Source: Henckelia pumila (Eukaryota > Streptophyta > Magnoliopsida > Lamiales > Gesneriaceae). From it: a stretch of DNA of 64,000 nucleotides. The position numbers and the translations under genes are program-made. Below the pieces are notes generated by a model that saw nothing but the letters and a program-made list of their open reading frames with translations, searched no databases and was not told the origin of the DNA. Position 1 is the first letter of the stretch. Every line of letters starts with the position of its first letter. This document shows, piece by piece, positions 11,023 through 24,295 of the stretch. The stretch covers positions 9,858,001 through 9,922,000 of the forward strand of contig NW_027331831.1 in NCBI RefSeq assembly GCF_033568475.1, in the 5' to 3' direction.

Positions 11023-13030
11023 TGTGGGGCCTCGGGTTGCTAATCTCAAATCTTAAGGGCATTTAATGAATAAGCATCATTAAACTAATAAGAAAAGAAA
11101 GGATCTAAAAAAATTTTTTTTTTTTTTTTTCAAAAAGGGGTGCGCCCCCGCCGCCAAAAACTACCACGGGGGCGCCCCTGTTTTTTTCCAAAACAGTAGG
11201 CTAATCTCCAGGCTGCGCGCGAGCCGTCAAAAACTACCGCGGGGGCGCCTCCTGGAGCAGAAACTTGCCTTGTTCTTTGTCCGCAAATTTGATCCCTTCA
11301 ACTCCTTCCAATTCATCAAACTCAAGTCTAAAACATGATATAAAAGATCCAAATCATGCATATTAATATAAACAAGGTCTCAAGCATCTATACATGTATT
11401 TATTACATCGCACAAGTCGCTAAAGAAACGATAAACGACAACGATACAAACTATCTCAAGTTTGATACATGTATTCCAAAACCAACTAAACCAAAGTTTC
11501 ATGCTTCTAAAGTTCAAGACCTCATCTACAACCCGAACCCTCACGTGCTAGACTCTCTCCCAGCTGTCAATGACGTCGATGATCAGCTCCTGCCCTCTCT
11601 GTTGTCATGCACATATACAAAACAAGACAACAGCCGGATAAACTCCGGTGAGATATAATTCTCAGTATAACCAACATATCGAAAGCGTTAAATAAATCAT
11701 AACGACTCTATTTAAAACTCAACTCAACAAATAGAGTACTCAACGCTTTAAAGACGATTTGATTCACATAACTTCGAAGCCATCAAGATTCATAACTGAT
11801 CTTGACATGGATATCCATCTAACAAATTCGTAAACGACTCGCAAATAAGGTTAACCGCAACCTTGGCTTAGAATCAATTCGATATAACATCATATCAACT
11901 CAAATATAAAGATCCACTACCTGAGATGGATCGACAACATCACAATCAAATCAAAACATAAACAAGTATGTGATTTTTGCGGGCCAACTCAAAGATAATC
12001 GTTCTTGAGTTTCAATGTCCCTACTTCGCGATGTCGTCATTATACCTTCGTTTATCTCGATTCTGAACTCTTCAAATCTGCGAGATATAATCAAAATACA
12101 TATATCAAACTTCATACCAATCTATCATTTCAGAAACGAGTCAAAACCATCAAGAATTCATCAATCAATCACATTTCAAACCTCAACTCTTTCTTCGTTC
12201 GTTCAAAGTCGGCGTCTCGTGTTGTTGGCCTTCCAAACTTGACTGAAACTGAAAAATAAAAATACTATAACATTGATAACATCTCAATAACAACTTCAAC
12301 TCAGAATTAGGCTATCAAAACAGTTCCAAAACTCGATTAAACAACGTAGCGATTCAAAATCGGTAACCGACGTAATTCCCGACTTTGAAACTTGTAACTC
12401 AACTCATATATCAGCATATATCTTATAAAACTCAGCCATACAACAACATATCAGCAGCTATACTTGTCAAGATACATGCTACAAATCATAATCAATCCCT
12501 TCAAGCATTCAACTTTGATCCGGTGTCGAAACTAGACGCAATACAAATTGTAAAACATGATCGACAACTCAATATCTGATATCTGTCAATTTTCGAAATT
12601 CAAACCATGCTAAAAGATATAAAATCTTACACCAAATCGAAGCCCTTGTCGTAAGGATTCCAGAACACTTTTCGGAATTGAAATCGGACAACCGGTTCAA
12701 AAGTTACGGCAAATCGAAAATCAAACTTTCAAAGGAATTGAAGAAGAACGAAACTCTGTTCTTATTTTTCTGAAAATCTAATGAAGTACACGTTTCATGC
12801 TGACTAATAAACTTAAAATCTGATAAGTTATAATATAATTGCAATTTGGTCCCTCAACTCTTCAATAATTGCAATTTGGTCCTCAGCCCTTATTTTACTT
12901 CAATTTCAACCCTAAATAATTTAAGAATATTAGAATTTAATCAAAACTCTAAATATTCTCAAATTAAATATACACGGATTAAAATCAAATTAAATTTCAG
13001 ATTAATCTCTAATTAATCCCGGGCCTTACA
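11023..13030 (-). repeat. Tekay 3' LTR (left copy)
   Basis: On the plus strand it runs from TGTGGGGCCTCGGG to CCCGGGCCTTACA and matches 17985-19993 with about 1 percent difference by eye. Near its plus-strand start are a long T run (about 11110-11130) and a GC-rich inverted segment with CTACCACGGGGGCGCCCC. ORFs in it are repeated in the other LTR and are not genes. Confidence 0.93.
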
Positions 13031-13040
13031 TTTCTCCCCC
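13031..13040 (-). other. Polypurine tract of the Tekay element
   Basis: The minus strand reads GGGGGAGAAA directly before the 3' LTR. This is the expected place and composition for the plus-strand primer in reverse transcription. Confidence 0.75.
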
Positions 13041-13141
13041 ACTAAGACATGAGTTCGTCCTCGAATTCATAAACAGTATAGATATGCAGTCCGCATGCTC
13101 ATAAGAATAAAGAATAACTGAAAACGGAATAAGAACTCACA

Positions 13142-16100
13142 TCAATGAAATAAGTAAGGAAATCGTTGCTTCATATCTTCTTCGACTTTCCAAGTCGCCT
13201 CTTCAACTCCGTGTCTACTCCATTGAATCTTCACCAATGGAATGGTTTTCGTTCGGAGTTGCTTCATTTTTCTATCAAGAACTTGAATAGGTTGCTCGAA
13301 ATAGCTAAGAGTATTATCCAACTCAGCTTCATCGGAGTGAATCACATGAGATGCATCAGATATGTACTTCCTCAATATCGATACATGAAAGACATCATGT
13401 ATTCCAAATAAAGACATAGGAAAAGCGAGTCGATAAGCTAGATTGCCTATCTTCTCGAGAATCTCATACGGCCCAATATACCTCGGAGATAACTTCCCTC
13501 GTTTTCCAAATCGAACGGTGCCTCTGAACGGTGAAATCTTCAGAAACACTCTATCTCCCTGATCAAATGATAACGGCCGTCGTCGTACATTCGCATATCT
13601 GGTCTGTCTGTGCTGTGCTATTCTCATTCTCTGTTGTATCAGTTTCACCTTTTCAGTCATCTGTCTGATCATATCTGGCCCTAACTCAGGTACCTCAGAA
13701 ACATCATCCCAATACAAAGGTGATCGACACTTCTTTCCATATAATGCTTCGAATGGTGCCATCTCTATACTCGTCTGATAACTGTTGTTATAAGAAAATT
13801 CCACGAGTGGTATAGAATTTTGCCATGTAACACCAAAATCAAGTACTACAGCTCTAAGCATATCCTCAAGCGTTTGAATAGTTCGTTCAGATTGACCGTC
13901 GGTTTGAGGATGGTAAGCAGTACTCAAATGTAAATGCGTACCTAGAGCTTCCTGTAGGCTATGCCAAAAGTGCGAAGTAAACCTCGGATCTCGGTCAGAT
14001 ATAATCGACTTTGGCAGACCATGAAGTCTTACCACTTCTCGAATATAAAGATCCGCCATTTGATCATGACGATAAGTCATTCGATAAGGAATAAAGCACG
14101 CAGTTTTCGTCAATCTGTCAATGATCACCCAAACAGCATCGCATCCTCGAGATGATCGTGGCAACTTCGTTACAAAGTCCATGGAAATGTGATCCCATTT
14201 CCATTCAGGAATTGATAAACTCTGTAATAAGCCACCCGGTTTCTTTCTTTCAGCCTTCACCTGTTGGCAATTCAAACATTTGGATACAAATTCAGTCACA
14301 TCAGACTTCATTTGTTTCCACCAGTACTGACTCTTCAAGTCGTTGTACATCTTTCTGCCTCCAGGGTGAACACTAAAGCGACTACAATGGGCTTCTTTCA
14401 GAATATTATGTCTCAAGTCTACAATATTGGGAACAACTATTCGGTTATTCACATACAAGATATCATCGTCACTAATCTTGTACTCAGACTGATGTCCTGA
14501 TCTGATCATTTCAATCGATTTCTGTACATTCTGATCAGCTTTCTGTGCTTCTTTGATACGAATCAACAACTCTGGCTCAGCACTGATTGCATACACTCTC
14601 ATCGGCCTTCTATCTGTCTCAAATACATACCCAGAAACACAACAATCCTCAATCAAATTAGATACACCGACAGTAGATAAAGATAGAGCACATACTTTTC
14701 TACTCAGGGCATCTGCTGCTGCGTTAGATTTTCCCGGATAATATTTGATTTCACAATCAAAATCCTTCAATAAATCAAGCCATCGTCGTTGTCTCATGTT
14801 CAATTCAGATTGTGAGAATAGATACTTCAGACTTTTATGATCAGAAAAGATTTCAAACTTCTCGCCGTATAAATAATGTCTCCAGATCTTCAATGCAAAA
14901 ACGATGGCAGCCAATTCAAGATCATGAATCGGATACCTAACCTCATGTGGTTTCAGTTGTCGAGAAGCATAAGCAACAACATATCCTTTCTGCATTAAAA
15001 TACATCCCAAACCCTGGTGAGAAGCATCACAATAAACAATAAAATCACCAGTACCTTTAGGGATTGTCAACACAGGCGCAGTAGTCAATCTCTTTTTCAG
15101 TTCAACAAAACTCCTTTCACATGCCTCAGACCAAACACATGGTGCATTCTTCTGTGTAAGCTGTGTAATAGGCTTCGCTATAGATGAAAAATCTCGAATG
15201 AATCGACGATAATAACCAGCTAAGCCCATAAAACTTCGAATTTCTGGCACAGACGTCGGTCTTTGCCAACTGATCACAGCTTCTACTTTGCTTGGATCCA
15301 CTGATATACCATCTCCTGAAATTATATGGCCAAGAAACACGACTTGCTGCAACCAAAACTCATATTTGGATAACTTGGCATATAATTTTTCTTCCCGTAA
15401 CGTTCTCAATACAATTCGGAGATGATCAGCATGTTCACACATATTCTTAGAATAAATCAAGATATCATCGATAAATATGATCACGAAATCATCTAGATAT
15501 CTTTGAAATACCCTATTCATCAATCCCATAAAAACTGCTGGTGCATTCGTTAGACCAAAAGGCATGACTATGAATTCATAATGGCCATACCTGGTTCTAA
15601 ATGCAGTCTTAGGAATATCTTCGTCTTTAACCCTCAGTTGATGATATCCGGATCGCAAATCAATCTTCGAATATACTGACGATCCCTGCAATTGATCAAA
15701 TAAATCATCGATACGAGGTAAAGGATAGCGATTCTTTACCGTTGCTTTGTTCAATTGCCGGTAGTCAATACATAGTCTCATCGATCCGTCCTTCTTTCTA
15801 GCAAACAATACCGGAGCACCCCAAGGAGAGACGCTCGGTCTGATATAACCCTTGGCCAACAAATCTTCGAGTTGGTCTTTCAGTTCTTTCAATTCAATCG
15901 GTGCCATATGGTAAGGTGCTTTTGATATCGGTTGTGTACCTGGCATCAATTCAATACTGAAATCTACCTCTCTGTACGGTGGCAATCCTGGAATCTCATC
16001 AGGGAATACATCTGCAAACTCGCTCACCACCGGTATATCAGTCAATTTCGGACTAGTTTTCAGTATATCGACTGCATAAATAAGGAATCCTTCTGCCCCT

Positions 16101-17712
16101 TTCTGTAACAAGTCAGTCATAGAAAGAACAGATATCAAAGGAATTCTAGCTCGTGATCCCTTACCATAAAATTTCCATTCATCAGTCATATCAGGTCTGA
16201 ACTTCACAATCTTCTGAAAACAGTTTACTGTAGCTCTGTACTTGGTTAGCATATCAATACCGATTATGCAATCAAAATCAGACAAACCGAGTACAATACA
16301 ATCAAGCTCAATCTCATGCCCCTCACACTGTAATATACAATTTCGTACAGACTTCATTGATACAATACCTCGACCCAGAGGTGATGAAATAGATACAACA
16401 GTAGCTAAGGGCTCAACAGGTAATGAATGCAATGCAACAAACTGCTCAGATATAAAAGTATGCGACGCACCAGTATCAAATAAGACATAAGCAGGATAAC
16501 CATAAAGAAAATAGTTACCTGCAATCACATCATCTGGTGCCGCTTGTGCTTGCTCCTCAGTCAATGCAAACACCCTTGCTTGTTGCCTTGGAGGTTGATT
16601 CACCATCTGACCTCCTCCTCTACTCGGTGCTGCAGGCTGTGGTTGAAAAGAGTGAACAGAAGATGTAGATTGACCCACCGGTCTCGATGCTCTAGTACCC
16701 TGTGCACCTTCAGATCCTCGTTGTGGACACACTCTTGCAAAGTGTCCCATCTTGTTGCAAATGTGGCAGCTTCCAAACACCCCTCGACATTGTTCATCGG
16801 TATGGCGACCTCCACATTTGGTGCAATATACATCAGACTTCTGTCCAGCTCTAGACTGTCGGGATCCACTAGAACTAGAAGAGCTACCACCACCTGATCT
16901 CTTGAACTGTTTGCTCTTACCCTTGAAGAAATTTTTCTTTCCACTGCTGCTACCTCCAGCTTCAAATCGAGGTGGCTGTGGAATCTGTGGCTGTTCTTGT
17001 GGTTGTCTCACTGGCTGTGGCACAAACTGTGCTCCTCGTTGTTTTAGTATCCCTGCTTCTGCACCCTTTGCTCGATTCAGAGCATCAGCAAAGGTATTCG
17101 GTCTTCCCGAATTCACCAGTGTAAACACCTCAGGATTCAAGCCATTGATGAATTGATCGGCTTGAGCTTCGTCACTAATAGCGATATGTGGTGCAAACTT
17201 CAACAAGCTAGTGAATTTGGCAACATATTCTTCAATATTCAACTGTCCCTGTTGCAAACTTGCAAACTCTGCTCCTTTGTCCTTGCGATAAGACACAGGA
17301 AAGAAACGCTGATAGAAAGCAGTTCGAAATACAGACCAGGTAATAACAGTACCTTGGTTTTCCAGTGCTCTCTTCGTCGCTATCCACAACTCTTGGCAAG
17401 GCCATGCAATTGATGAATTATCAGTCTCACACGATGATCATCTGTATAATCAATGGACTCAAATAACTGCTCAATATCTTCCAGCCAGTTCTCACACTCT
17501 ATAGCATTCTCTGTTCCTTGCAACTTCGGTGGTTTGAATGACTGGAATCGTTTCAAAAGTTTCTCCATCGGATTAGCATCACTGAACTCATCAGTAAACG
17601 TACTACCCTGTCCATGTTCAGACACTGTCACTGGGACCTGTGCAGCATTTGTCTGTTCAGGCTGATTCGTAGCCAATGTCTGCCTAACTCTCGGTGCTGG
17701 TCGGGGAGGCAT
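13142..17712 (-). pseudogene. Tekay-type gag-pol polyprotein, nearly intact, one frameshift
   Basis: The reading starts at ATG 17712 (MPPRPAPRVRQ) and shifts frame once near 17395, where the first frame ends after GLAKSCG. It then stays open for 1415 residues to 13142. In that part: two zinc knuckles (about residues 189-201 and 208-221), aspartic protease FDTGASHTF (D305), reverse transcriptase with MPFGLTNAP and FIDDILIYS (about 639), RNase [12 protein letters not shown] (D788), integrase HHCC zinc finger (about 1001-1041) and a D1071, D1132, E1168 triad (MDF, SDRDPRF, GQSERT). The C-terminus with [12 protein letters not shown] resembles the chromodomain-like tail of Tekay/Del chromoviruses, thought to guide integration. 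Apart from the gag frameshift all enzymatic motifs look functional. Confidence 0.92.
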
Positions 17713-17970
17713 ATCTGATAATCAAACAGATTAGTGTACAGTTCATCATATCATAACACATTTCTGTTTCAGTTCCTCAATGCCTTCTCAAAAGATCGAA
17801 TCTGATTCAGTCGTATTATTACATGCTTCAAATAATATCAGATAACGGATAGCATGCAATTCTTAAAGCTGTAAATCAAGTCAGATAATAAACATGCTTC
17901 AAGAATACTTAAATCAGAGTAAAAGACTCGATCTATCCCGCTCATCTATTCTTAGTCCGAGAAACTTAAC

Positions 17971-17982
17971 GCTCTGATACCA
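17971..17982 (-). other. Primer-binding site of the Tekay element (tRNA-iMet type)
   Basis: The minus strand reads TGGTATCAGAGC two bases inside the 5' LTR. This is the usual plant initiator-methionine tRNA complement and confirms that the element points left. Confidence 0.85.
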
Positions 17983-17984
17983 CC

Positions 17985-19993
17985 TGTTATGGGGCCTCGG
18001 GTTGCTAATCTCAAATCTTAAGGGCATTTAATGAATAAGCATAATTAAACTAATAAGGAAAGAAAGGATCTAAAAATTTTTTTTTTTTTTTTTTCAAAAA
18101 GGGGTGCGCCCCCGCCGCCAAAAACTACCGCGGGGGCGCCCCTGTTTTTTTCCAAAACAGTAGGCTAATCTCCAGGCTGCGCGCGAGCCGTCAAAAACTA
18201 CCGCGGGGGCGCCTCCTGGAGCAGAAACTTGCCTTGTTCTTTGTCCGCAAATTTGATCCCTTCAACTCCTTCCAATTCATCAAACTCAAGTCTAAACATG
18301 ATATAAAAGATCCAAATCATGCATATTAATATAAACAAGGTCTCAAGCATCTATACATGTATTTATTACATCGCACAAGTCGCTAAAGAAACGATAAACG
18401 ACAACGATACAAACTATCTCAAGTTTGATACATGTATTCCAAAACCAACTAAACCAAAGTTTCATGCTTCTAAAGTTCAAGACCTCATCTACAACCCGAA
18501 CCCTCGCGTGCTAGACTCTCTCCCAGCTGTCAATGACGTCGATGATCAGCTCCTACCCTCTCTGTTGTCATGCACACATACAAAACAAGACAACAGCCGG
18601 ATAAACTCCGGTGAGATATAATTCTCAGTATAACCAACATATCGAAAGCGTTAAATAAATCATAACGACTCTATTTAAAACTCAACTCAACAAATAGAGT
18701 ACTCAACGCTTTAAAGACGATTTGATTCACATAACTTCGAAGCCATCAAGATTCATAACTGATCTTGACATGGATATCCATCTAACGAATTCGTAAACGA
18801 CTCGCAAATAAGGTTAACCGCAACCTTGGCTTAGAATCAATTCGATATAGCATCATATCAACTCAAATATAAAGATCCACTACCTGAGATGGATCGACAA
18901 CATCACAATCAAATCAAAACATAAACAAGTATGTGATTTTTGCGGGCCAACTCAAAGATAATCGTTCTTGAGTTTCAATGTCCCTACTTCGCGATGTCGT
19001 CATTATACCTTCGTTTATCTCGGTTATGAACTCTTCAAATCTGCGAGATATAATCAAAATACATATATCAAACTTCATACCAATCTATCATTTCAGAAAC
19101 GAGTCAAAACCATCAAGAATTCATCAATCAATCGCATTTCAAACCTCAACTCTTTCTTCGTTCGTTCAAAGTCGGCGTCTCGTGTTGTTGGCCTTTCAAA
19201 CTTGACTGAAACTGAACAATAAAAATACTATAACATTGATAACATCTCAATAACAACTTCAACTCAGAATTCGGCTATCAAAACAGTTCCAAAACTCGAT
19301 TAAACAACGTAGCGATTCAAAATCGGTAACCGACGTAATTCCCGACTTCGAAACTTGTAACTCAACTCATATATCAGCATATATCTTATAAAACTCAGCC
19401 ATACAACAACATATCAGCAGCTATACTTGTCAAGATACATGCTACAAATCATAATCAATCCCTTCAAGCATTCAACTTTGATCCGGTGTCGAAACTAGAC
19501 GCAATACAAATTGTAAAACATGATCGACAACTCAATATCTGATATCTATCAATTTTCGAAATTCAAACCATGCTAAAATATATAAAATCTTACACCAAAT
19601 CGAAGCCCTTGTCGTAAGGATTCCAGAACACTTTTCGGAATTGAAATCGGACAACCGGTTCAAAAGTTACGGCAAATCGAAAATCAAACTTTCAAAGGAA
19701 TTGAAGAAGAACGAAACTCTGTTCTTATTTTTCTGAAAATCTAATGAAGTACACGTTTCATGCTGACTAATAAACTTAAAATCTGATAAGTTATAAGATA
19801 ATTGCAATTTGGTCCCTCAACTCTTCAATAATTGCAATTTGGCCCTCAGCCCTTATTTTACTTCAATTTCAACCCTAAATAATTTAAGAATATTAGAATT
19901 TAATCAAAACTCTAAATATTCCCAAATTAAATATACACGGATTAAAATCAAATTAAATTTCGGATTAATCTCTAATTAATCCCGGGCCTTACA
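17985..19993 (-). repeat. Tekay 5' LTR (right copy)
   Basis: This is the partner of the left LTR. It differs at its inner edge by a 3-base indel (TGTTATGGGG against TGTGGGG) and at scattered single bases. Its outer end CCTTACA meets the CTTTC duplication at 19994. Confidence 0.92.
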
Positions 19994-19998
19994 CTTTC

Positions 19999-20333
19999 TA
20001 TCACATCCTATTGTGGTGCTGACCAATAGTCCTATTGGGAGGATATTGACTCGAGCTGATATTTCTGGAAGATTGGTGAAGTGGACTACAGAGCTTAGTG
20101 AGTATGATATTCAGTATGAGCCAAAGTTAGCTATTAAAGCTCAGGCATTGGCCGACTTTTTAGCTAAAACCAAACATATGGAAGGGGAGGACTTGTGGAA
20201 GATATATGTTGATGGTGCTTCTAACAATGAAGGATGTGGAGTGGGGGCACTTTTGATTTCCCCCTGTGGAGATGAGATCAGATTGACAGTCAGGTTGGAT
20301 TTTCGAGCTTCCAACAATGAGGCAGAATATGAG
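19999..20333 (+). pseudogene. Tat pol, second part: end of RNase H and start of the second RNase H
   Basis: This short open segment continues the frame interrupted at 11022. It shows SGRLVKWTTELSEYDIQYEP (end of the usual gypsy RNase H and linker) and KAQALADFLAKT. The extra RNase H domain follows with WKIYVDGASNNEGCGVG, ALLISP and NNEAEYE, carrying D and E residues expected at the active site. A second RNase H is a hallmark of Tat elements. The segment is cut on the right by a solo LTR. Confidence 0.88.
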
Positions 20334-22640
20334 TGTGGGGCCTCGGGTTGCTAATCTCAAATTTTAAGGGGCAATTAATGAATAAGCATCATTAATTTAA
20401 TAAGAAAAGAATAAGGATCAAGAATTTTTATTTTTTTTTCAAAAAGGGGTGGGCACGGGCGGTCAAAAACTACCGCCCGGACGCCCCTGTTTTTTTCCAA
20501 AACACTAGGCTGAGCTCCAGGCTGCGCGCGGGCGATAATAAACAGCGGCGAGGGCGCGACTCCGGGCAAAAAACACTCTGTTTGTATATAGCAAAACTTG
20601 ATCCTTAAACTCCTCCCAATTCATGGTCTATTAAGTCTACAATATGTATTGATCAATACAAGAAGTGCCATCATGTTTTTATTCATGAGATACCTCTCAC
20701 AACTAACTTAAAGTACAACAAAATAGCTACAAGAAAACATGAGGTACCAATAGTTGCTTCAAACTCTAGTAATAACATCATTTTACTAGATTCATCAAGG
20801 ATCTACTCATCAAACTCGCTAAAACCCGAGTCCACTCGTGCAAAATCTCTCCCTTGAGTTATCAATGTCGTCTTCGACTAGCTCCTGCCCCACCTGATGT
20901 CATGCACACATACAAAACAAGACAACAGCCGGATAAACTCCGGTGAGAAATCATTCTCAGTATAAGCAACATATCAAAAACATTAAATAAATCATATCGA
21001 CTCTATTTAACTCGACTCAACAAATAGAGTAAATAACGCATATCTCGATTAAGAATTGATTCATAAATCATCGTTGCCATCAAGATTCGTATGCGATCTT
21101 GACATGGATATCCATCTAACGTAGCCATTATGGACTTGAAAATAAGGTCGCCTCAGACCTTGGCATATAATCAATTCAATAACATCATCGTATCATAATC
21201 ATATCGACTCAAATCAAAGATCAACTACCTGGGATGGATTGACAACATCAAAATCAAATCAAAACATAAACGCGTATGTGGTTTTTGCGGGACAACTCAA
21301 GAATAATCGATCTTGAGTTTCAAAATCCCTGACTCGTGATGTCTTCATTATACCTTCGTATTTCTTCGGTTGTGAACACTTCAAGTCTGAGATATATAAC
21401 CAAGAAATATATTTCAACTTCATTTGATCTCATCATATCCAAATCTTCTCACAATCATGGTTAGAACTTCAACCAAAAATGGTTTCAAACCTTGATCATT
21501 TCCTCTTCGTTTCGAAGCAACTTCTCGAGCTCGTCAACTTCAAAATAATCTGAAATGAAGTGTTTCCAAGTTATGATTATCACTCATAACTCAAGGAATG
21601 TCCAGCTTAAACAATCTAACTTCAAAGTTGATCAAAATCTTGAACCGACTGCGTAACGGTACAAAATCGGTAACCGAAACGATATCGAATCAATTCTAAC
21701 AATCTTAACCATAATATATCAGCATCATATCATCCTAAACCAGCATCTCAGCAGCTATACAACTCGAAATACATGCTGGAAATCATGATTAAGTTCATTC
21801 AACATCAAATCGTTGATTCAATTTTAATATCAGAATGAATAAACATGCACGAACACAAAACTAACATCAAGTTCTGATCTCTGATCATAACTGATTTTGA
21901 AATCTATCAAACACATCATAATACTTACACGAGATCGAAGCCCTCATCGCAAGGATTCCAGAACATCTTTCGGAATTGAAATCGGACGAACGGATCAAAA
22001 GTTACGGGGTTTCGAAAATCAAAAATCAAAAGAAAAGAGAAGACTTCGGCTCTCTGTTCCAACTTTCTGAATGAAAATGGCTTGTACACGTTCATATGCT
22101 GAGTAAGCAATTCAATAATCGGATATATGTTGCATAATTGCAATTTAATCCCTTAAGTCTTCATTAATTGCAATTCAGTCCTCAGCCTTCTTTTTAATTC
22201 AATTTCAATCCTAAATAATTTAAGAATATTAGAATTTAAATCGAAACTCCAAATATTCTAAAATTAAATATACTCGGACTAAAATTAAATAAATTTGGAT
22301 TAATTAAATAATCCCGGCCTTTTTGCATTTAAGCCCTTACAACTTCGATATTTGCAAATCAGTCTCTGATCAGGTTGAATCCTCAAAATTAATCTTCTTT
22401 AATTCCCGAAACATGGAATTTAATCTCAAATTCCATAACTATTCAAATCAAATATTTATCCTTTTAATTTAAGAATTCTCGAAATTTAATTCTCAAAATC
22501 CGTAAATTCTCAAATTAAATATTTTCGGCTCGAAAATTAAATCTATCATTTCCATAAATTCTCAAATCAATATTAGCCCATAATATGGAATTTAATTCTC
22601 AAATCTCATAATTAATAATTTAATATTTTCGGGCCTTACA
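20334..22640 (-). mobile_element. Solo LTR related to the neighbouring Tekay LTRs
   Basis: It begins TGTGGGGCCTCGGGTTGC and ends GGGCCTTACA, the same ends as the Tekay LTRs, and is colinear with them but visibly diverged and about 300 bp longer (2307 bp). ATGAG flanks it at 20329-20333 and 22641-22645. No internal region is present, so it is a solo LTR left by recombination. Orientation is taken from similarity to the minus-strand Tekay element. Extra AT-rich sequence near 22320-22630 accounts for the greater length. Confidence 0.9.
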
Positions 22641-24195
22641 ATGAGGCTGTGTGAATTGGTCTCCGAGCAGCTAAGCAAGTTGGGGCAGCTCGAGTGCATT
22701 TTTATTCCGACTCCCAGTTGGTAGCTCAGCAGGTAAATGGATCATATGAGGTTAAAAGTGAAAAGTTGAAATAATACATGAAGGTGATAGAGGAAGCTCG
22801 TGGCCTTTTTGACGAAGTGATATTGAGCAAATCCCTATGGAAAGCAATGAAAAAGAAGATTCTTTTGCCAAGATGGCTAGCTCACTTCATAACTGAAAGA
22901 CCAGGGAAGTAGTTGTGCAAGTGAAATTGACACCCTCTACTGAGCTCGCACCATTAGCTCAGGATGAGAGTGACTGGAGAAAAGAGCTCTTGGAATACAT
23001 GGAGAAGAGTGAGTTACCGAGGGATCCGAAGAATGCATATCGGTTGAAGCAGAGGAGTCTCTGCTTTGTGATGGTGGAGGGAGTTCTTTACAAGAGGTCA
23101 TTATCTGGACCTCTTCTCAAATGCTTGGGTCCTAAGGAGTCTAGCTATGTTCTGAGGGAAATACATGAGGGATGTTGTGGCAATCATTTGGGCTCTTACT
23201 CTTTAGCCCGCAAAATGCTCTTAGTAGGATAATTTTGGCCTACTATTTTAAAAGATGCTCTAGCCTTGGTGACCTCTTGTGATAGTTTTCAACGGCATAG
23301 CAGACTCCAGCACCAACCAGCAGCATTGATGAAAGGGATAGTGACTGCATGTCCCTTTGACCAGTGGGGAATTGATATTGTGGGTCCTTTTCCTCCAGCC
23401 CCAGCTCAGAAAAAATTCTTATTGGTTGCCATTGATTATTTCTCCAAGTGGGTAGAGGCGGAGGCCTTGGCGCGAATTACTGAAGGGGAAGTTATGAAAT
23501 TTCTATGGAAGAATATCGTGTGCAGGTTTGGAGTACCTAGAAAGATCATTTTTGACAATGGAAGACAATTTCAGGGAGCTCGGGTACAAGCCTGGTGTAA
23601 AGAGATGAAAATTCAACAGCACTTCACATCTGTCCATTATCCTCAAATCAATGGTCAAGTAGAGGTGACTAACCGGTCTTTGGTGCAAAGCTTGAAGACG
23701 TGCTTGGGAAAAGCTCAAGGAAATTGGGTGGAAGAGCTCCCTAGTGTGTTATGGTCATATCGTACTACACCGAGAATTGGGACTGGAGAGACTCCATTTA
23801 GTCTGGTGTATGAAAATGAGGCAGTCCTACCAGCAGAGATTGGAGAAGAGTCAGCTCGGATCATTTTCTATGATGAGAAAAATGGAGAAAGGAGAATGGA
23901 AGACTTAGACTTTTTGGATGAAAAGAGAGAAGCTGCTGCCATCAGAATGGAGGCATACAAGAGCAGGATAACTCGATCCTATAATCGTCGGGTGCGCAGG
24001 AAGGGATTTCAGATAGGAGATTTGGTACTCAGAAGAGTTCAAGATGCGGCTGTAGGGAAGATCGACCCTAAATGGGAAGGACCATACAAGGTGGTGATGA
24101 GGCTCAGTTCGGATTCTTACTACTTAGAAGATTCAAAGGGGAAGATGCTGAAGAGACCATGGAGTGCTTTCAATTTACGCAAATATTATTCTTAA
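22641..24195 (+). pseudogene. Tat pol, third part: second RNase H end and integrase
   Basis: After the solo LTR the RNase H resumes (LRAAKQVGAARVHFYSDSQL) with TGA at 22652, TAA at 22772 and TAG at 22910, then a frameshift near 22912. The frame from 22915 holds the pre-integrase and zinc-finger region (EIHEGCCGNHLGSYSLA). A TAA at 23230 precedes the second metal-ligand pair, which reads CDSF instead of C-x2-C. The integrase core is open from 23266 to 24195 with WGIDIVGPFPP, IIFDNGRQF and NGQVEVTNRS (D, D, E all present) and ends in KRPWSAFNLRKYY. It would insert the DNA copy into the genome. The core looks intact but the polyprotein is broken. Confidence 0.88.
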
Positions 24196-24295
24196 ATCTT
24201 GCAAGAACAATTTTACTTTAAGTTGTAATTCATGCAAGCTATATTTTACTTTTATCTATAAGCAGTTATTCTTTCAGAAATATTGATGTAAACAC
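24196..24295 (+). other. Tat sequence just after the integrase stop
   Basis: About 100 bases of non-coding Tat sequence between the integrase stop codon and the copia insertion. It ends in the AACAC target duplication at 24291-24295 and resumes at 32890. Confidence 0.8.

Larger units (their letters stand above)
11023..19993 (-). mobile_element. Tekay/Del-type Ty3/gypsy retrotransposon nested in Tat pol
   Basis: Two near-identical LTRs (11023-13030 and 17985-19993) enclose a minus-strand gag-pol. The target duplication CTTTC is at 11018-11022 and 19994-19998. An initiator-methionine-type primer site lies beside the right LTR (the element's 5' LTR) and a purine tract beside the left. By eye the LTRs differ at only about 20 positions in 2 kb, so it is a recent insertion. 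It splits the Tat RNase H coding region. Confidence 0.93.

Noticed and set aside
11356..12579. Several ORFs of 64-100 residues repeated at 18319-19222
   Set aside because: They lie wholly within the two Tekay LTRs and duplicate each other.
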